From Pseudomonas sp. VD-NE ins (GTDB lineage: Bacteria > Pseudomonadota > Gammaproteobacteria > Pseudomonadales > Pseudomonadaceae), in contig NZ_CP134772.1 in NCBI RefSeq assembly GCF_031882575.1, positions 756,001-820,000 of the forward strand: a stretch of 64,000 nt of DNA, read 5' to 3'. The translations under genes and the position numbers were made by a program. The notes beneath the pieces were generated by a model, which was not told the origin of the DNA, searched no databases, and saw nothing but the letters and a program-made list of their open reading frames with translations. Shown in pieces: positions 52,573 through 61,271 of this stretch. The first letter of the stretch is position 1, and the number at the start of each line of letters is the position of its first letter.

Positions 52573-53256
52573 TTACCAGGGGATGGTTTCACCCTTGTAG
52601 TTGATGAAGTGATGCCCGCCCTTGCCGGTGTACGCATTCACCTGATCAACCAAACCACGGGTGCTTGTCTCGACATCAAGGTCCGCGCCTTCGCCGCCCA
52701 TATCGGTCTTCACCCAACCCGGGTGCAGCGACAGCACCGTCATCTTCTGCTCGCCCAATTGCGTGACAAAACTGTTGGTCATCGAATTCAGCGCAGCCTT
52801 GCTCGCTTTGTACAACGCCAGCTCCGGCGCGTCCGGCACCGTCACGCTGCCCAGCCCGGAACTCATGAACGCCAGCACGCCGCTACCATCGCGGATCTGC
52901 CCGACAAAACGCTGGGCCAGATTGATCGGCGCCACCGCGTTGGTGAAAAACAGCTGACCGACTTCGGCCAATGTCGCGCCACCCGGGGTCTGATCGGCCG
53001 GGCCTTTGACCCCGGCGTTGACGAACAGCAGATCAAACGTTTCGCCCTTGAGTTGCTGACTCAAAGCGATCACCGCTTGCTGGTCGTCCATGTCGAGCTT
53101 CTCGATCCGCACCTTGCCTAATGCTTCTAGCGGTTGAGCATTGGCAGGATTGCGCACGGTGGCGGTGACTTGCCAGCCGTCGGCGAGCAGGGTTTTCACC
53201 AGACCGAGGCCAAGGCCCCGGGAGGCGCCGATGATCAGTGCGTTTTTTGCAGACAT
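52573..53256 (-). CDS. Short-chain dehydrogenase/reductase
   Basis: This 227-residue SDR has the cofactor motif 'IGASRGLGLGLVKTL' near residue 9, NAG in 'FVNAGVKGP', Ser in 'AFMSSGLGS' and YxxxK in 'ALYKASKAALN'. The substrate is unknown. It follows the MerR-type regulator by 25 bp on the same strand, so they are likely co-expressed; carbonyl detoxification is a fair guess. Confidence 0.87.
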   Translation of the reverse strand: MSAKNALIIGASRGLGLGLVKTLLADGWQVTATVRNPANAQPLEALGKVRIEKLDMDDQQAVIALSQQLKGETFDLLFVNAGVKGPADQTPGGATLAEVGQLFFTNAVAPINLAQRFVGQIRDGSGVLAFMSSGLGSVTVPDAPELALYKASKAALNSMTNSFVTQLGEQKMTVLSLHPGWVKTDMGGEGADLDVETSTRGLVDQVNAYTGKGGHHFINYKGETIPW

Positions 53257-53281
53257 GATGGGCTTCCTTGATGAATGAGGA

Positions 53282-53632
53282 TCATGGATTCAATGGACAG
53301 GCCTGACCGAGCCGGAGTTGCAATTCCTGACGCAATACGTCGAGTTCGCCCATGCGGGTTTCGATCAGTTGTAGTTTGTCGCGCAGAAGTTGCGCCACGG
53401 CGTTGTCCGGATCGGGCGCGTTCCACAACGCGGCAACGCTGTCGCCGATCTCGCCGAGGGTAAATCCCAGACGCTGCGCCGTTTTGATATAGAGCACCAG
53501 TTGCACCATCTCCGGTGGATAGTCGCGATAACCGTTGGCGCTGCGCTGCGCCGCGATCAACCCGCGTTGCTCGTAGAAACGCAAGGTATCGCGGCTGACG
53601 GCGCTGGCCTGGGCTAATTCACCGATACGCAT
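53282..53632 (-). CDS. MerR-family regulator
   Basis: This 116-residue protein has a MerR winged helix ('MRIGELAQASAVSRDTLRFYEQRGLIAAQRSANGYRDYPPE'), a dimer helix and a short tail with a single Cys (QACPLNP). It lacks the paired metal Cys of CueR. The start at 53632 is the Met before RIGELA; a TTG at 53644 is less likely. A perfect MerR-type operator lies 20 bp upstream and points toward the divergent membrane protein gene. Confidence 0.88.
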   Translation of the reverse strand: MRIGELAQASAVSRDTLRFYEQRGLIAAQRSANGYRDYPPEMVQLVLYIKTAQRLGFTLGEIGDSVAALWNAPDPDNAVAQLLRDKLQLIETRMGELDVLRQELQLRLGQACPLNP

Positions 53633-53652
53633 AGTGGCTCTCAAAACAGCTG

Positions 53653-53683
53653 TTGACCCTGGAGCATACTCCAGGCTTTACCG
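53653..53683 (+). promoter_or_regulatory. MerR-type operator/promoter
   Basis: TTGACC (53653-53658), a 19-bp spacer with perfect dyad CCTGGAG-CATA-CTCCAGG (53658-53675), and a weak -10 TTACCG. This layout drives the rightward membrane protein gene and would let the MerR protein repress itself on the other strand. Confidence 0.85.
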
Positions 53684-53712
53684 TGCTTGCTTCCTGAATT
53701 TCCGGAGCATGG

Positions 53713-54135
53713 ATGATGTGGACTTCAACGCAGTATCGCAACGTGGTGCGCGGCAGCGCCTGGTATGACCTGATCGTCACGGCGGCGTTTGCCACGCCGT
53801 GGAGTTTTGCGCTGGTGCATGGATTGTTGAGCGCACTGGATTTGCCCGGCGAATTGCCGGCGTTTCAGCCTGTGCACATGTTGATGGCGAATCCGTTGGG
53901 GTCGGTGGTGTGTGTTTGGGCGGTGCTGCGGATTCGTGATCCGCAGGCGCTCTATGGACGGTATGACGCGGTGGCCAGATTCTTGTTTGCGGCTTGGCAG
54001 GGGTATGCCTTGCTACACGGCGCCAGTTCGATTTTGCTGGTTTTTCTGGTTTTCGAACTGACGTGGGGCATTGCTCAGGTGTTGCCTGTCAGGGCCTCAT
54101 CGCTGGCAAGCCAGCTCCCACAGGTTCAGTGTTGA
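53713..54135 (+). CDS. Small membrane protein with a REP-derived tail
   Basis: This 140-residue protein has about four hydrophobic segments ('LIVTAAFATPWSFALVHGLL', 'LMANPLGSVVCVWAVLRI', 'FLFAAWQGYALLHG', 'SILLVFLVFELTWGIAQVL'). The last 14 residues (RASSLASQLPQVQC) are encoded by one arm of a REP element (54098-54123), so the original end was probably lost or extended when the repeat arrived. It is the likely target of the MerR-type operator at 53653. Function unknown. Confidence 0.75.
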   Translation: MMWTSTQYRNVVRGSAWYDLIVTAAFATPWSFALVHGLLSALDLPGELPAFQPVHMLMANPLGSVVCVWAVLRIRDPQALYGRYDAVARFLFAAWQGYALLHGASSILLVFLVFELTWGIAQVLPVRASSLASQLPQVQC

Positions 54136-54188
54136 TCACGGATTTTGTGCACGACATAGACACTGTGGGAGCTGGCTTGCCAGCGATG
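54098..54188. repeat. REP inverted pair (GTGGGAGCTGGCTTGCCAGC family)
   Basis: Perfect 26-bp arms at 54098-54123 and 54163-54188. The left arm lies inside the coding region of the preceding gene, whose stop is at 54133-54135. Confidence 0.92.
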
Positions 54189-54208
54189 GGGCCATTGAAA
54201 TCACCACA

Positions 54209-55138
54209 TCAATGCCCCGCCTGCCAAGGCTGCCCCAGCGACACCGGCGCATACAATCTTGTGCGCAGTGCATCCCGCGACAACAACACCAGCACCACAA
54301 TCGTCGCCACATACGGCAGCATCGCCAGCAGACTCGACGGAATCGCCAGCCCCAACCCCTGCGCGACCAAATGCAGGATGCTGGCGAGCCCAAACAGATA
54401 CGCCCCAAGCAACAACCGCCACACCCGCCAACTGGCAAACACCACCAGCGCCAGCGCGATCCAGCCACGCCCGGCGGTCATGTTTTCCGCCCACATCGGC
54501 GTGTACGCCAGCGACAAGTACGCTCCGGCCAGCCCGGCCATCGCCCCGCCAAACAGCACCGCCAAGGTACGCACGGTCAACACCGGCAAGCCCATCGCAC
54601 TGGCCGCGTCCGGGTTCTCGCCAACCGCCTGAATGATCAACCCGACACGACTTTTGATGATTACCCACGCCACCAGCACAAACAGCGCGAACGACAAATA
54701 CACCAGCAGATCCTGGGCAAACAGCATCCGTCCGATCAGCGGAATTTCACTCAGATAAGGAATCGCCAACGGCTCGAAACCGGCCAGTGGTTTACCCACC
54801 CAGGCCGCGCCGACAAAGGTCGACAGCCCGACACCAAAAATCGTCAGGGCCAATCCGGTCGCTACCTGATTGGCGTTGAACACCAGCGCCACCAAGGCAA
54901 ACAGCGACGACAACAACATCCCCGCGAGCATCGCCAACAACACGCCCAGCCACAGGTTGCCGCTGTTGAGGGCGACGATAAAACCGATCACCGCGCCAAA
55001 CAGCATCATCCCTTCCTGCCCGAGGTTGAGCACGCCGCTCTTCTCGCAGATCAGTTCACCCAGCGCCACCAGCAACAGCGGCGTGCCGCAACGCACCATG
55101 GCGTAGAAAATATTGCTCAACAGATCGATATCCATCAC
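54209..55138 (-). CDS. ABC transporter permease, BMP/nucleoside type (second permease)
   Basis: This 309-residue permease has about nine membrane segments and the BPD_transp_2 pattern 'CEKSGVLNLGQEGMMLFGAVIGF' near residue 28. It forms a heterodimer with the next gene's product. The start overlaps the upstream permease stop by 4 bp. Together with the ATPase this is the YufO/P/Q (BmpDEFG/RnsABCD)-type system for purine nucleosides or bases. Confidence 0.9.
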   Translation of the reverse strand: MMDIDLLSNIFYAMVRCGTPLLLVALGELICEKSGVLNLGQEGMMLFGAVIGFIVALNSGNLWLGVLLAMLAGMLLSSLFALVALVFNANQVATGLALTIFGVGLSTFVGAAWVGKPLAGFEPLAIPYLSEIPLIGRMLFAQDLLVYLSFALFVLVAWVIIKSRVGLIIQAVGENPDAASAMGLPVLTVRTLAVLFGGAMAGLAGAYLSLAYTPMWAENMTAGRGWIALALVVFASWRVWRLLLGAYLFGLASILHLVAQGLGLAIPSSLLAMLPYVATIVVLVLLSRDALRTRLYAPVSLGQPWQAGH

Positions 55139-56241
55139 AGCGCTCCAGCGGTTACGGCAGTGGTCGACGTGCGCTTCACCCAGCGCAGGTTCAGGCGTGG
55201 CCGATAGAGAATCAGCACGTCACAAGCCAGCAAGAAAAACAGCATCATTCCCTGAAACAACTGGGTGATCGCTTGCGGCAGGTTCATCGTCATTTGCGCG
55301 CTCTCGCCACCGATGTACAGCAGCGCCATCAACAGACTCGAAAACAGAATCCCGATCGGATTCAGACGCCCAAGAAACGCCACGGTAATCGCCGCGTAGC
55401 CATAACCCGGCGACACTTGCGGCACCAATTGGCCAATCGGCCCGGTGACTTCGCAGACTCCCGCAAGCCCGGCCAAGCCGCCGCTGATCAGCAGCGCCAG
55501 CCAGATCAGCCGCTTCTCGCGAAAGCCGACAAACCCCGCCGCACGCTTGTCCAGCCCGAGTACTTTGATCTGGAACCCAACAAAGCTTTTCTGCAACAAC
55601 ACCCACACCGCGACCAGTGCGAGCAAGGCGAAATACACCCCGGCGTGCACGCGGCCATCCTCCATCAGCAGCGGCAAACGGCTGGCATCGCCGAACATCG
55701 CCGACTCGGGAAAGTTGAACCCGGCGGGATCTTTCAGCGGCCCGTGCACGCAGAACAGCAACAGATTCAGCGCGATGTAATTGAGCATGATGCTGGTAAG
55801 GATTTCGTTGGCATTGAAACGCGTGCGTAACCATGCAGTGAGCCCGGCCCATGCGGCGCCTGCGAGTGTGCCGGTGAGCAGAATCAACACCAGCGCCCAA
55901 CGGCTTTGCAGGTCGATGATGTTTACCGCCAAGGCACTCCCGGCGAGGGCGCCGAGGAGCAATTGCCCCTCAGCGCCGATGTTCCAGATCCGCGCCTGAT
56001 ACGCCACCGCCAACCCAAGTGCGCAGAGCAGAATCGGCAGCGCCTTGACCAGCAATTCGGAGACGCCATACAAGTCGCTGACCGGCGCGATCAGCAGCGT
56101 GTGCAAGGTTTGCAGCGGCTCATGACCGAGGGCGATAAATAGCAGCGAGCCGCAGCCAAGCGTCAGCGCCGCCGCCAGTAACGGCGAGCACCACAGCATC
56201 AGGCGCGATTGCTGGCCACGGGGTTCGAGGGAAAGCAGCAT
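55135..56241 (-). CDS. ABC transporter permease, BMP/nucleoside type (first permease)
   Basis: This 368-residue permease has about ten hydrophobic segments and the family motif 'RIWNIGAEGQLLLGALAGSALAV' near residue 85. The ATG at 56241 is chosen because GGAG lies 8 bp upstream; the longer frame to 56316 overlaps the ATPase gene. It starts 13 bp after the ATPase stop, in one operon. Confidence 0.9.
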   Translation of the reverse strand: MLLSLEPRGQQSRLMLWCSPLLAAALTLGCGSLLFIALGHEPLQTLHTLLIAPVSDLYGVSELLVKALPILLCALGLAVAYQARIWNIGAEGQLLLGALAGSALAVNIIDLQSRWALVLILLTGTLAGAAWAGLTAWLRTRFNANEILTSIMLNYIALNLLLFCVHGPLKDPAGFNFPESAMFGDASRLPLLMEDGRVHAGVYFALLALVAVWVLLQKSFVGFQIKVLGLDKRAAGFVGFREKRLIWLALLISGGLAGLAGVCEVTGPIGQLVPQVSPGYGYAAITVAFLGRLNPIGILFSSLLMALLYIGGESAQMTMNLPQAITQLFQGMMLFFLLACDVLILYRPRLNLRWVKRTSTTAVTAGAL

Positions 56242-56254
56242 GTGTATAACTCCG

Positions 56255-57802
56255 TTAAACCGTGGCGGCTGAAGGTGCGTGGTCGAACTGGCCGGCCATC
56301 CAGCCGCCGACGTCACTGAGTTGGGTATCGGTGGTGTTGCGCAGCCCCGACAGACGGCCGCCGCACAACGCGCCGAGGCGGTCGCTGATCTGGAACAGTT
56401 CGTCGAGGTCTTCGGAAATCACCAGAATCGCCGCGCCGGCATCGCGCAACGCGATCAAGGCACGGTGGATAGTCGCGGCGGCGCCGACGTCGACGCCCCA
56501 GGTCGGGTGCGCGGCGATCAGCAGTTTCGGTTGCTGGAGGATTTCCCGGCCGAGGATGAATTTCTGCAGGTTGCCGCCGGACAGGCTGCGCGCAGCGGTT
56601 TGCGTGTCCGGGGTTTTCACGCCGAAGCGCTGGATGATCTGTTGGGCGAGGGTTTCGACTTTGCCGCGCTCGACCAAACCGTGGCTGACCAAGCCTTGCT
56701 GGAAAGCGGTGAGCAGGGCATTGTCTGCCAGACTCAGTTCCGGCACCGCACCATGACCGAGACGTTCGGCCGGCACGAATGCCAGGCCCAATTTGCGTCG
56801 TGCATCCGGGCGCAAATCGGCGACGTTCTGCGCAGCGAATCGAATGGTTGCCGCTTCGGCCCGAGGTAAAGTCTGTTCGCCGCTGAGCAGAGCCAGTAAC
56901 TCATCTTGACCATTGCCCGCGACGCCGGCGATGCCGACGATTTCACCGCTGCGCACCTGCACATCGATGTCATTCAGCGAGCAGCCAAACGGGTCCGGGT
57001 TGTGCCAACTCAAACCCTTCACCTGCAAAAACGCTGCGCCGCCGCTGACCTTCGGGTAGTCACCGATCAACGCCGCTGCTTCGCCTACCATCATCTGCGC
57101 CAATTGCTGATCCGAACATTCGGCCGGCAGGCAATGCCCGGCCACTCGACCACCGCGCAACACCGTGGCGCTGTGACACAAGGCGCGCACTTCAGCGAGT
57201 TTGTGGCTGATAAACAGAATACTGCAGCCTTCGGCGGCGAGGCGGCGCAGGGTGATGAACAGTTCGTCGGCCTCTTGCGGTGTCAGCACCGAGGTTGGCT
57301 CATCAAGGATCAGCAGGCGAATGTCCTGCATCAGGCAGCGAATGATCTCCACCCGTTGCCGTTCGCCGATCGACAGGCTGTGGACAAGTCGCTCCGGCTC
57401 CAGCGCCATGCCGTAGCGGCGCGACACTTCGCGAATTTTCGGTTCCAGTTGTTTAGGCGTGCCAGCCTTTGCGCCCATCGCCAGCGCAATGTTTTGCGCG
57501 ACGCTGAGGGTTTCGAACAGCGAGAAATGCTGGAACACCATGCCGATACCCAACTGCCGCGCCTGGGCGGGATTATGGATATTCACCCGTTGACCTTGCC
57601 AGAGCATCTCGCCCGAATCAGCCTGGGTGACGCCGTAGATAATCTTCATCAAGGTACTTTTGCCCGCGCCGTTTTCACCGAGCAGGGCGTGGATTTCACC
57701 TGGGGCGATGGTCAGGTCGATGGCATCGTTGGCCAGACAACCGGGGTAGCGTTTGCTGATGTGGCGCAGTTGCAGGCGCGGGGTGTTGGAAGCAATTGGC
57801 AT
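56255..57802 (-). CDS. ABC transporter ATP-binding protein, BMP/nucleoside type
   Basis: This 515-residue protein has two fused ABC domains. The first has Walker A GENGAGKSTLM near residue 40, signature LSIGERQRVEI and LLILDEPTSVLTP. The second has the degenerate Walker A GVAGNGQDELL and signature LSGGNLQKFILGRE. Degenerate second sites are normal for the sugar/nucleoside subfamily (YufO-like). It leads the operon of three transport genes, and the binding protein gene lies 7 kb away. Confidence 0.9.
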   Translation of the reverse strand: MPIASNTPRLQLRHISKRYPGCLANDAIDLTIAPGEIHALLGENGAGKSTLMKIIYGVTQADSGEMLWQGQRVNIHNPAQARQLGIGMVFQHFSLFETLSVAQNIALAMGAKAGTPKQLEPKIREVSRRYGMALEPERLVHSLSIGERQRVEIIRCLMQDIRLLILDEPTSVLTPQEADELFITLRRLAAEGCSILFISHKLAEVRALCHSATVLRGGRVAGHCLPAECSDQQLAQMMVGEAAALIGDYPKVSGGAAFLQVKGLSWHNPDPFGCSLNDIDVQVRSGEIVGIAGVAGNGQDELLALLSGEQTLPRAEAATIRFAAQNVADLRPDARRKLGLAFVPAERLGHGAVPELSLADNALLTAFQQGLVSHGLVERGKVETLAQQIIQRFGVKTPDTQTAARSLSGGNLQKFILGREILQQPKLLIAAHPTWGVDVGAAATIHRALIALRDAGAAILVISEDLDELFQISDRLGALCGGRLSGLRNTTDTQLSDVGGWMAGQFDHAPSAATV

Positions 57803-58423
57803 GACAGGCTCGACTTGCTTGAAGTTGTGCCTGTGGATAAAGCAATTTCCTGGCCATTGAGTCAGGAACGCGAGCGGGCCGCGTGTCGAGGTGCTTGGCG
57901 CAGAGCATTCAGCAGCGAATCACGCGCGACGGCGGCACCAATTCAGAGCAAAGCCGTTGATCGGGCGCCAGTTTTGCCCGTCGGCAACTGATCAAAAAAC
58001 GAGCAAACCCTTGTGGACTAGGCGGGACCTGCGACTGCGCCAGCCATGAACGGGTTATCCACAGCTTGTTCCACAGTTATTGTGCGCAAGCTGCGAACCC
58101 GGGCATAAGCACTGCGGTGCTTTCTTCTAATGGTGATAAACCGTGCTAACTGACTGTTTCTGTTTAAATTTTTCGTTTCATCGGATGAATTGAACGAAAA
58201 GTGAACAAACCGCGCAAAGCCACGTGACAGAAGGGTTACAGCGGAATGTGCTCAGGTTATCCACAGTCGGGTGCACAGCAGATGTGGGCAACTCCGGGGA
58301 ATAACGGAAAAGGGTGATGCCCTAAAAGATCGCAGCCTTCGGCAGTTGCTACAGGGGAACATATTTCAAGTGTAGGAGCTGCGGAACGCTCGGGCCGCGA
58401 TCGGACGATTTTTAGATCTTGCT
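57803..58423. promoter_or_regulatory. Long gap with three DnaA boxes
   Basis: 621 bp without a gene. Perfect DnaA 9-mers TTATCCACA occur at 57832-57840 (minus), 58055-58063 and 58257-58265 (plus). Between the last two is an AT-rich stretch near 58155 (GTTTAAATTTTTCGTTTC). The region must also contain the promoter of the ABC operon. A degenerate REP arm (58325-58355) and a GTAGGAGCTGCGGAACGCTC fragment (58372) lie next to yigZ. No replication gene is nearby. Confidence 0.6.
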
Positions 58424-59005
58424 TCACCGCTGCAACAAAATCCGCCCACGGCTCAAATCCGCCAATTGGCTTTGCAACAACTCGATCTGCGCCTCACCCA
58501 CCGCCAACTTCAACTCAACGCCGTTCGCCGTGAAGTTTTCTTCGACAACCAATCCATCGAGATCGGCTACGCGCAACTTCACCAACGCCAACTCGGCAAA
58601 TCCGCAGCTACAACTCAACGGCACACGGCTGATCAATTCGATTTTGGCCGCCGTTTGCAGGCACTTGTTCGCGCCACCGCCATAGGCACGGGCCAATCCG
58701 CCAGTGCCCAACTGAATCCCGCCGTACCAGCGAATCACCAGCACCGCGACCTGATCGCAATCCTGCGCTTCAATTGCCGCCAATATCGGTCGCCCAGCGG
58801 TACCGCCCGGTTCGCCATCGTCATTGCTGCGATATTGGTCGCCGAGTTTCCAAGCCCAGCAATTGTGCGAAGCATTCAAATCGCTGTGCTGTTCAAAGAA
58901 CGCCTGCGCCTCGGCAGGGCTGCCGATCGGCGTGGCGAAAGTGATAAAGCGGCTTTTGCGAATCTCTTCGCGGTACTCGCAAAAACCGCTGAGGGTGAAA
59001 GGCAT
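58424..59005 (-). CDS. YigZ/IMPACT family protein
   Basis: This 193-residue protein matches the YigZ family with N-terminal UPF0029/IMPACT domain ('SRFITFATPIGSPAEAQAFFEQHSDLNASHNCWAWKLGDQYRSNDDGEPGGTAGRPILAAIE') followed by a short EF-G-like domain. The conserved 'DDGEPGGTAGRPIL' is diagnostic. E. coli YigZ is linked to translation and proline-dipeptide chemistry, without a firm role. The TetR gene upstream ends 7 bp away on the same strand. Confidence 0.9.
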   Translation of the reverse strand: MPFTLSGFCEYREEIRKSRFITFATPIGSPAEAQAFFEQHSDLNASHNCWAWKLGDQYRSNDDGEPGGTAGRPILAAIEAQDCDQVAVLVIRWYGGIQLGTGGLARAYGGGANKCLQTAAKIELISRVPLSCSCGFAELALVKLRVADLDGLVVEENFTANGVELKLAVGEAQIELLQSQLADLSRGRILLQR

Positions 59006-59012
59006 AAACGTC

Positions 59013-59663
59013 TTATAGAGGAGGAGTGAGGCCGCAGCCTTTGAGAATGATACGGATCAGGTTGTTGCCGGCGTCTTCCATATCCTGCTTGGTCAGCTTG
59101 CTGCGCCCGCTGACGCGGCAGATCTGCGTGGCGAAGTCGGCGTAATGCTGAGTGCTGCCCCATAACAGGAAGATCAAGTGCACCGGATCGACCGCGTCCA
59201 TTTTGCCGGCATCGATCCACGCCTGGAACACCGCTGCGCGGCCGGTGAACCAGGTGCGGTAATCCTGATTGAAATATTCGCTCAGGCATTCGCCGCCGCT
59301 GATCACTTCCATCGCAAAGATCCGCGAGGCCTGTGGTTGGCGACGGGAAAATTCCATCTTGGCGCGAATATAGCGAGTCAGTGCTTCGGCCGGATCGTCC
59401 TCGGCGGTGAGGGTGTTGAAGGTGCTGTCCCACAGCTCGATGATGTTGCTCAGCACCGCCACGTACAAACCGAGTTTGTTGGTGAAGTAGTAATGCAGGT
59501 TCGCCTTGGGCAACCCGGCATTCTGCGCGATGGTGTTCATGCTGGTGCCTTTGTACCCGTGACGGGCGAACTCGTCTTCGGCGGCTTTGAGGATGGTCTC
59601 TTCGTTCTTCTGACGAATGCGGCTGGCGGGTTTGCCGCCATGGGCTGGGACTTCAAAGGTCAT
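59013..59663 (-). CDS. TetR-family regulator (RutR-like)
   Basis: This 216-residue regulator has the N-terminal helix-turn-helix 'ILKAAEDEFARHGYKGTSMNTIAQNAGLPKANLHYYFTNKLGLYVAVL' near residue 21, and the ligand domain resembles RutR, which senses uracil or thymine ('SRIFAMEVISGGECLSEYF'). The start at 59663 follows GGAAG at 6 bp; an extension to 59714 is not supported. Between a purine/uracil permease gene and yigZ, it likely controls the permease. Confidence 0.85.
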   Translation of the reverse strand: MTFEVPAHGGKPASRIRQKNEETILKAAEDEFARHGYKGTSMNTIAQNAGLPKANLHYYFTNKLGLYVAVLSNIIELWDSTFNTLTAEDDPAEALTRYIRAKMEFSRRQPQASRIFAMEVISGGECLSEYFNQDYRTWFTGRAAVFQAWIDAGKMDAVDPVHLIFLLWGSTQHYADFATQICRVSGRSKLTKQDMEDAGNNLIRIILKGCGLTPPL

Positions 59664-59751
59664 AGGCACTTCCGGGTTTGTCTGTGGGTGCAACCAATTG
59701 CGTTGATAGCGCACCCACAGGCATCCGACAAGTCCTTGCGCAATAAAACCG

Positions 59752-61140
59752 TTACGCCTGTTCGATCTTGTTCAGCGGCGCATGCACTTCAGCGGTCTCG
59801 ATTTTCGACTCCGGCAGCAACAGGCAAAGGATGATCGCGGTCAGGCCACCGCTGGTGATCGCCGAGTCAAACAGGTTCTGCACCAGTTTCGGCAGCAGGT
59901 GCAGCAGGTTCGGTTGCGCAGCGATGCCCAGGCCGACGCCGAACGACGTGGCGATGATCAACATGCTGCGTCGATCCAGCGGCGACTGCGCGAGGATGCG
60001 CACGCCGGCAGCGGCCACCGCGCCGAACATCACCAGGGTCGCGCCGCCGAGCACCGGTTTCGGAATCTGTTGCAGCACCGCGCCGATCGTTGGAAACATA
60101 CCCAGACAAAACAGGATCGCGCCGATGTACAGCCCGACGTAACGGCTGGCGACGCCGGTCAACTGGATCACGCCGTTGTTCTGCGCAAACGTGGTGTTGG
60201 GGAAGGCGCTGAAGGTCGCGGCGATCATGCAGCTGACGCCATCACCGAGCACGCCACCGCGCAGGCGGCTGATATAAGAAGGGCCGCTGATCGGTTGGCG
60301 GGCGAGCATGCAATTGGCGGTGAGGTCGCCGACGGTTTCGATGGTGCTGATCAGATAAATCAGCGCGACGGGCAGGAAAGCCGTCCAGTCGAAGCTGAAG
60401 CCAAACTTGAACGGCGTAGGAAAACTCACCAGCGGCAAGTCAGGCAATGGCTGCGGCAGCAGTTTCCCACTGAACCACGCGGCCAGACTGCCGAGCAGCA
60501 AACCGATGATGATTGCCGACAAGCGCACCCAAGGCGTGTTCGAGCGGTTGAGCAAAATGATCGTCAGCAACACAAACACGCCCAGCGCCAGATTGCCCGG
60601 CGCACCGAAGTCCGGCGCATTGAAGCCACCGCCCAGATCGGTGATGCCGACCTTTATAAGGCTGATGCCGATCAGGGTGATGACGATCCCGGTCACTAAC
60701 GGCGTGACGACTCTGCGCAACTGGCCGATGAAGCGGCTGAGGACGATCTGCACGATTGCGCCGAAAAAGCACACACCGAAAATCATCGCCAGAATGTCTT
60801 CCGGGCTGCCGCCACGTTGCTTGACCAGAAATCCCGCCGACAGTACCGCCCCGAGAAAGGCGAAACTGGTGCCCTGCAGACAAATCATCCCCGCGCCAAT
60901 CCCGAATGGCCGCCGCGCCTGAATAAAGGTGCCGACGCCCGAAACCATCAAGGCCATGCTGATCAGGTACGGCAAATGCGCGGTCAACCCGAGGGCCGAG
61001 CCGATCACCAGCGGCGGCGTGATGATGCCGACGAAACTGGCGAGCACGTGTTGCAGCGCGGCAAGGGTGGCGGCGAGTGGTTTGGGGCGGTCGTTGAGGC
61101 CGTAGATCAGGTCGCTGGATTGTTCGGAATCTGGCTGCAT
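59752..61140 (-). CDS. NCS2-family purine/pyrimidine permease
   Basis: This 462-residue nucleobase-cation symporter-2 has about 14 membrane segments. The motif 'GLNDRPKPLAATLAALQHVLASFVGIITPPLV' near residue 10 and 'TIETVGDLTANCMLARQPI' and 'VRILAQSPLDRRSM' fit the XanQ/UraA/UacT fold. It takes up xanthine, uric acid or uracil with protons. It suits the flanking purine and RutR-like genes. Confidence 0.92.
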   Translation of the reverse strand: MQPDSEQSSDLIYGLNDRPKPLAATLAALQHVLASFVGIITPPLVIGSALGLTAHLPYLISMALMVSGVGTFIQARRPFGIGAGMICLQGTSFAFLGAVLSAGFLVKQRGGSPEDILAMIFGVCFFGAIVQIVLSRFIGQLRRVVTPLVTGIVITLIGISLIKVGITDLGGGFNAPDFGAPGNLALGVFVLLTIILLNRSNTPWVRLSAIIIGLLLGSLAAWFSGKLLPQPLPDLPLVSFPTPFKFGFSFDWTAFLPVALIYLISTIETVGDLTANCMLARQPISGPSYISRLRGGVLGDGVSCMIAATFSAFPNTTFAQNNGVIQLTGVASRYVGLYIGAILFCLGMFPTIGAVLQQIPKPVLGGATLVMFGAVAAAGVRILAQSPLDRRSMLIIATSFGVGLGIAAQPNLLHLLPKLVQNLFDSAITSGGLTAIILCLLLPESKIETAEVHAPLNKIEQA

Positions 61141-61230
61141 GGCTGAAGGCTTCTTATCAAAGGAACGAAGTAATTCTTCCTCTGCAAAAACCTGTCCACT
61201 TGCTCAGCTTTATCGGCAAATAACCCGCAA

Positions 61231-61266
61231 ATGTAGGAGCTGCCGCAGGCTGCGATCTTTTGATCT
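61231..61266. repeat. Single REP arm
   Basis: TGTAGGAGCTGCCGCAGGCTGCGATCTTTTGAT-like arm without its partner, between the NCS2 start and the LysR stop. Confidence 0.75.
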
Positions 61267-61271
61267 TGCCT

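Noticed and set aside
57803..58423. A possible chromosomal origin, because of DnaA boxes
   Set aside because: No dnaA, dnaN, rpmH, gidA or par genes and no tandem 13-mers are present.
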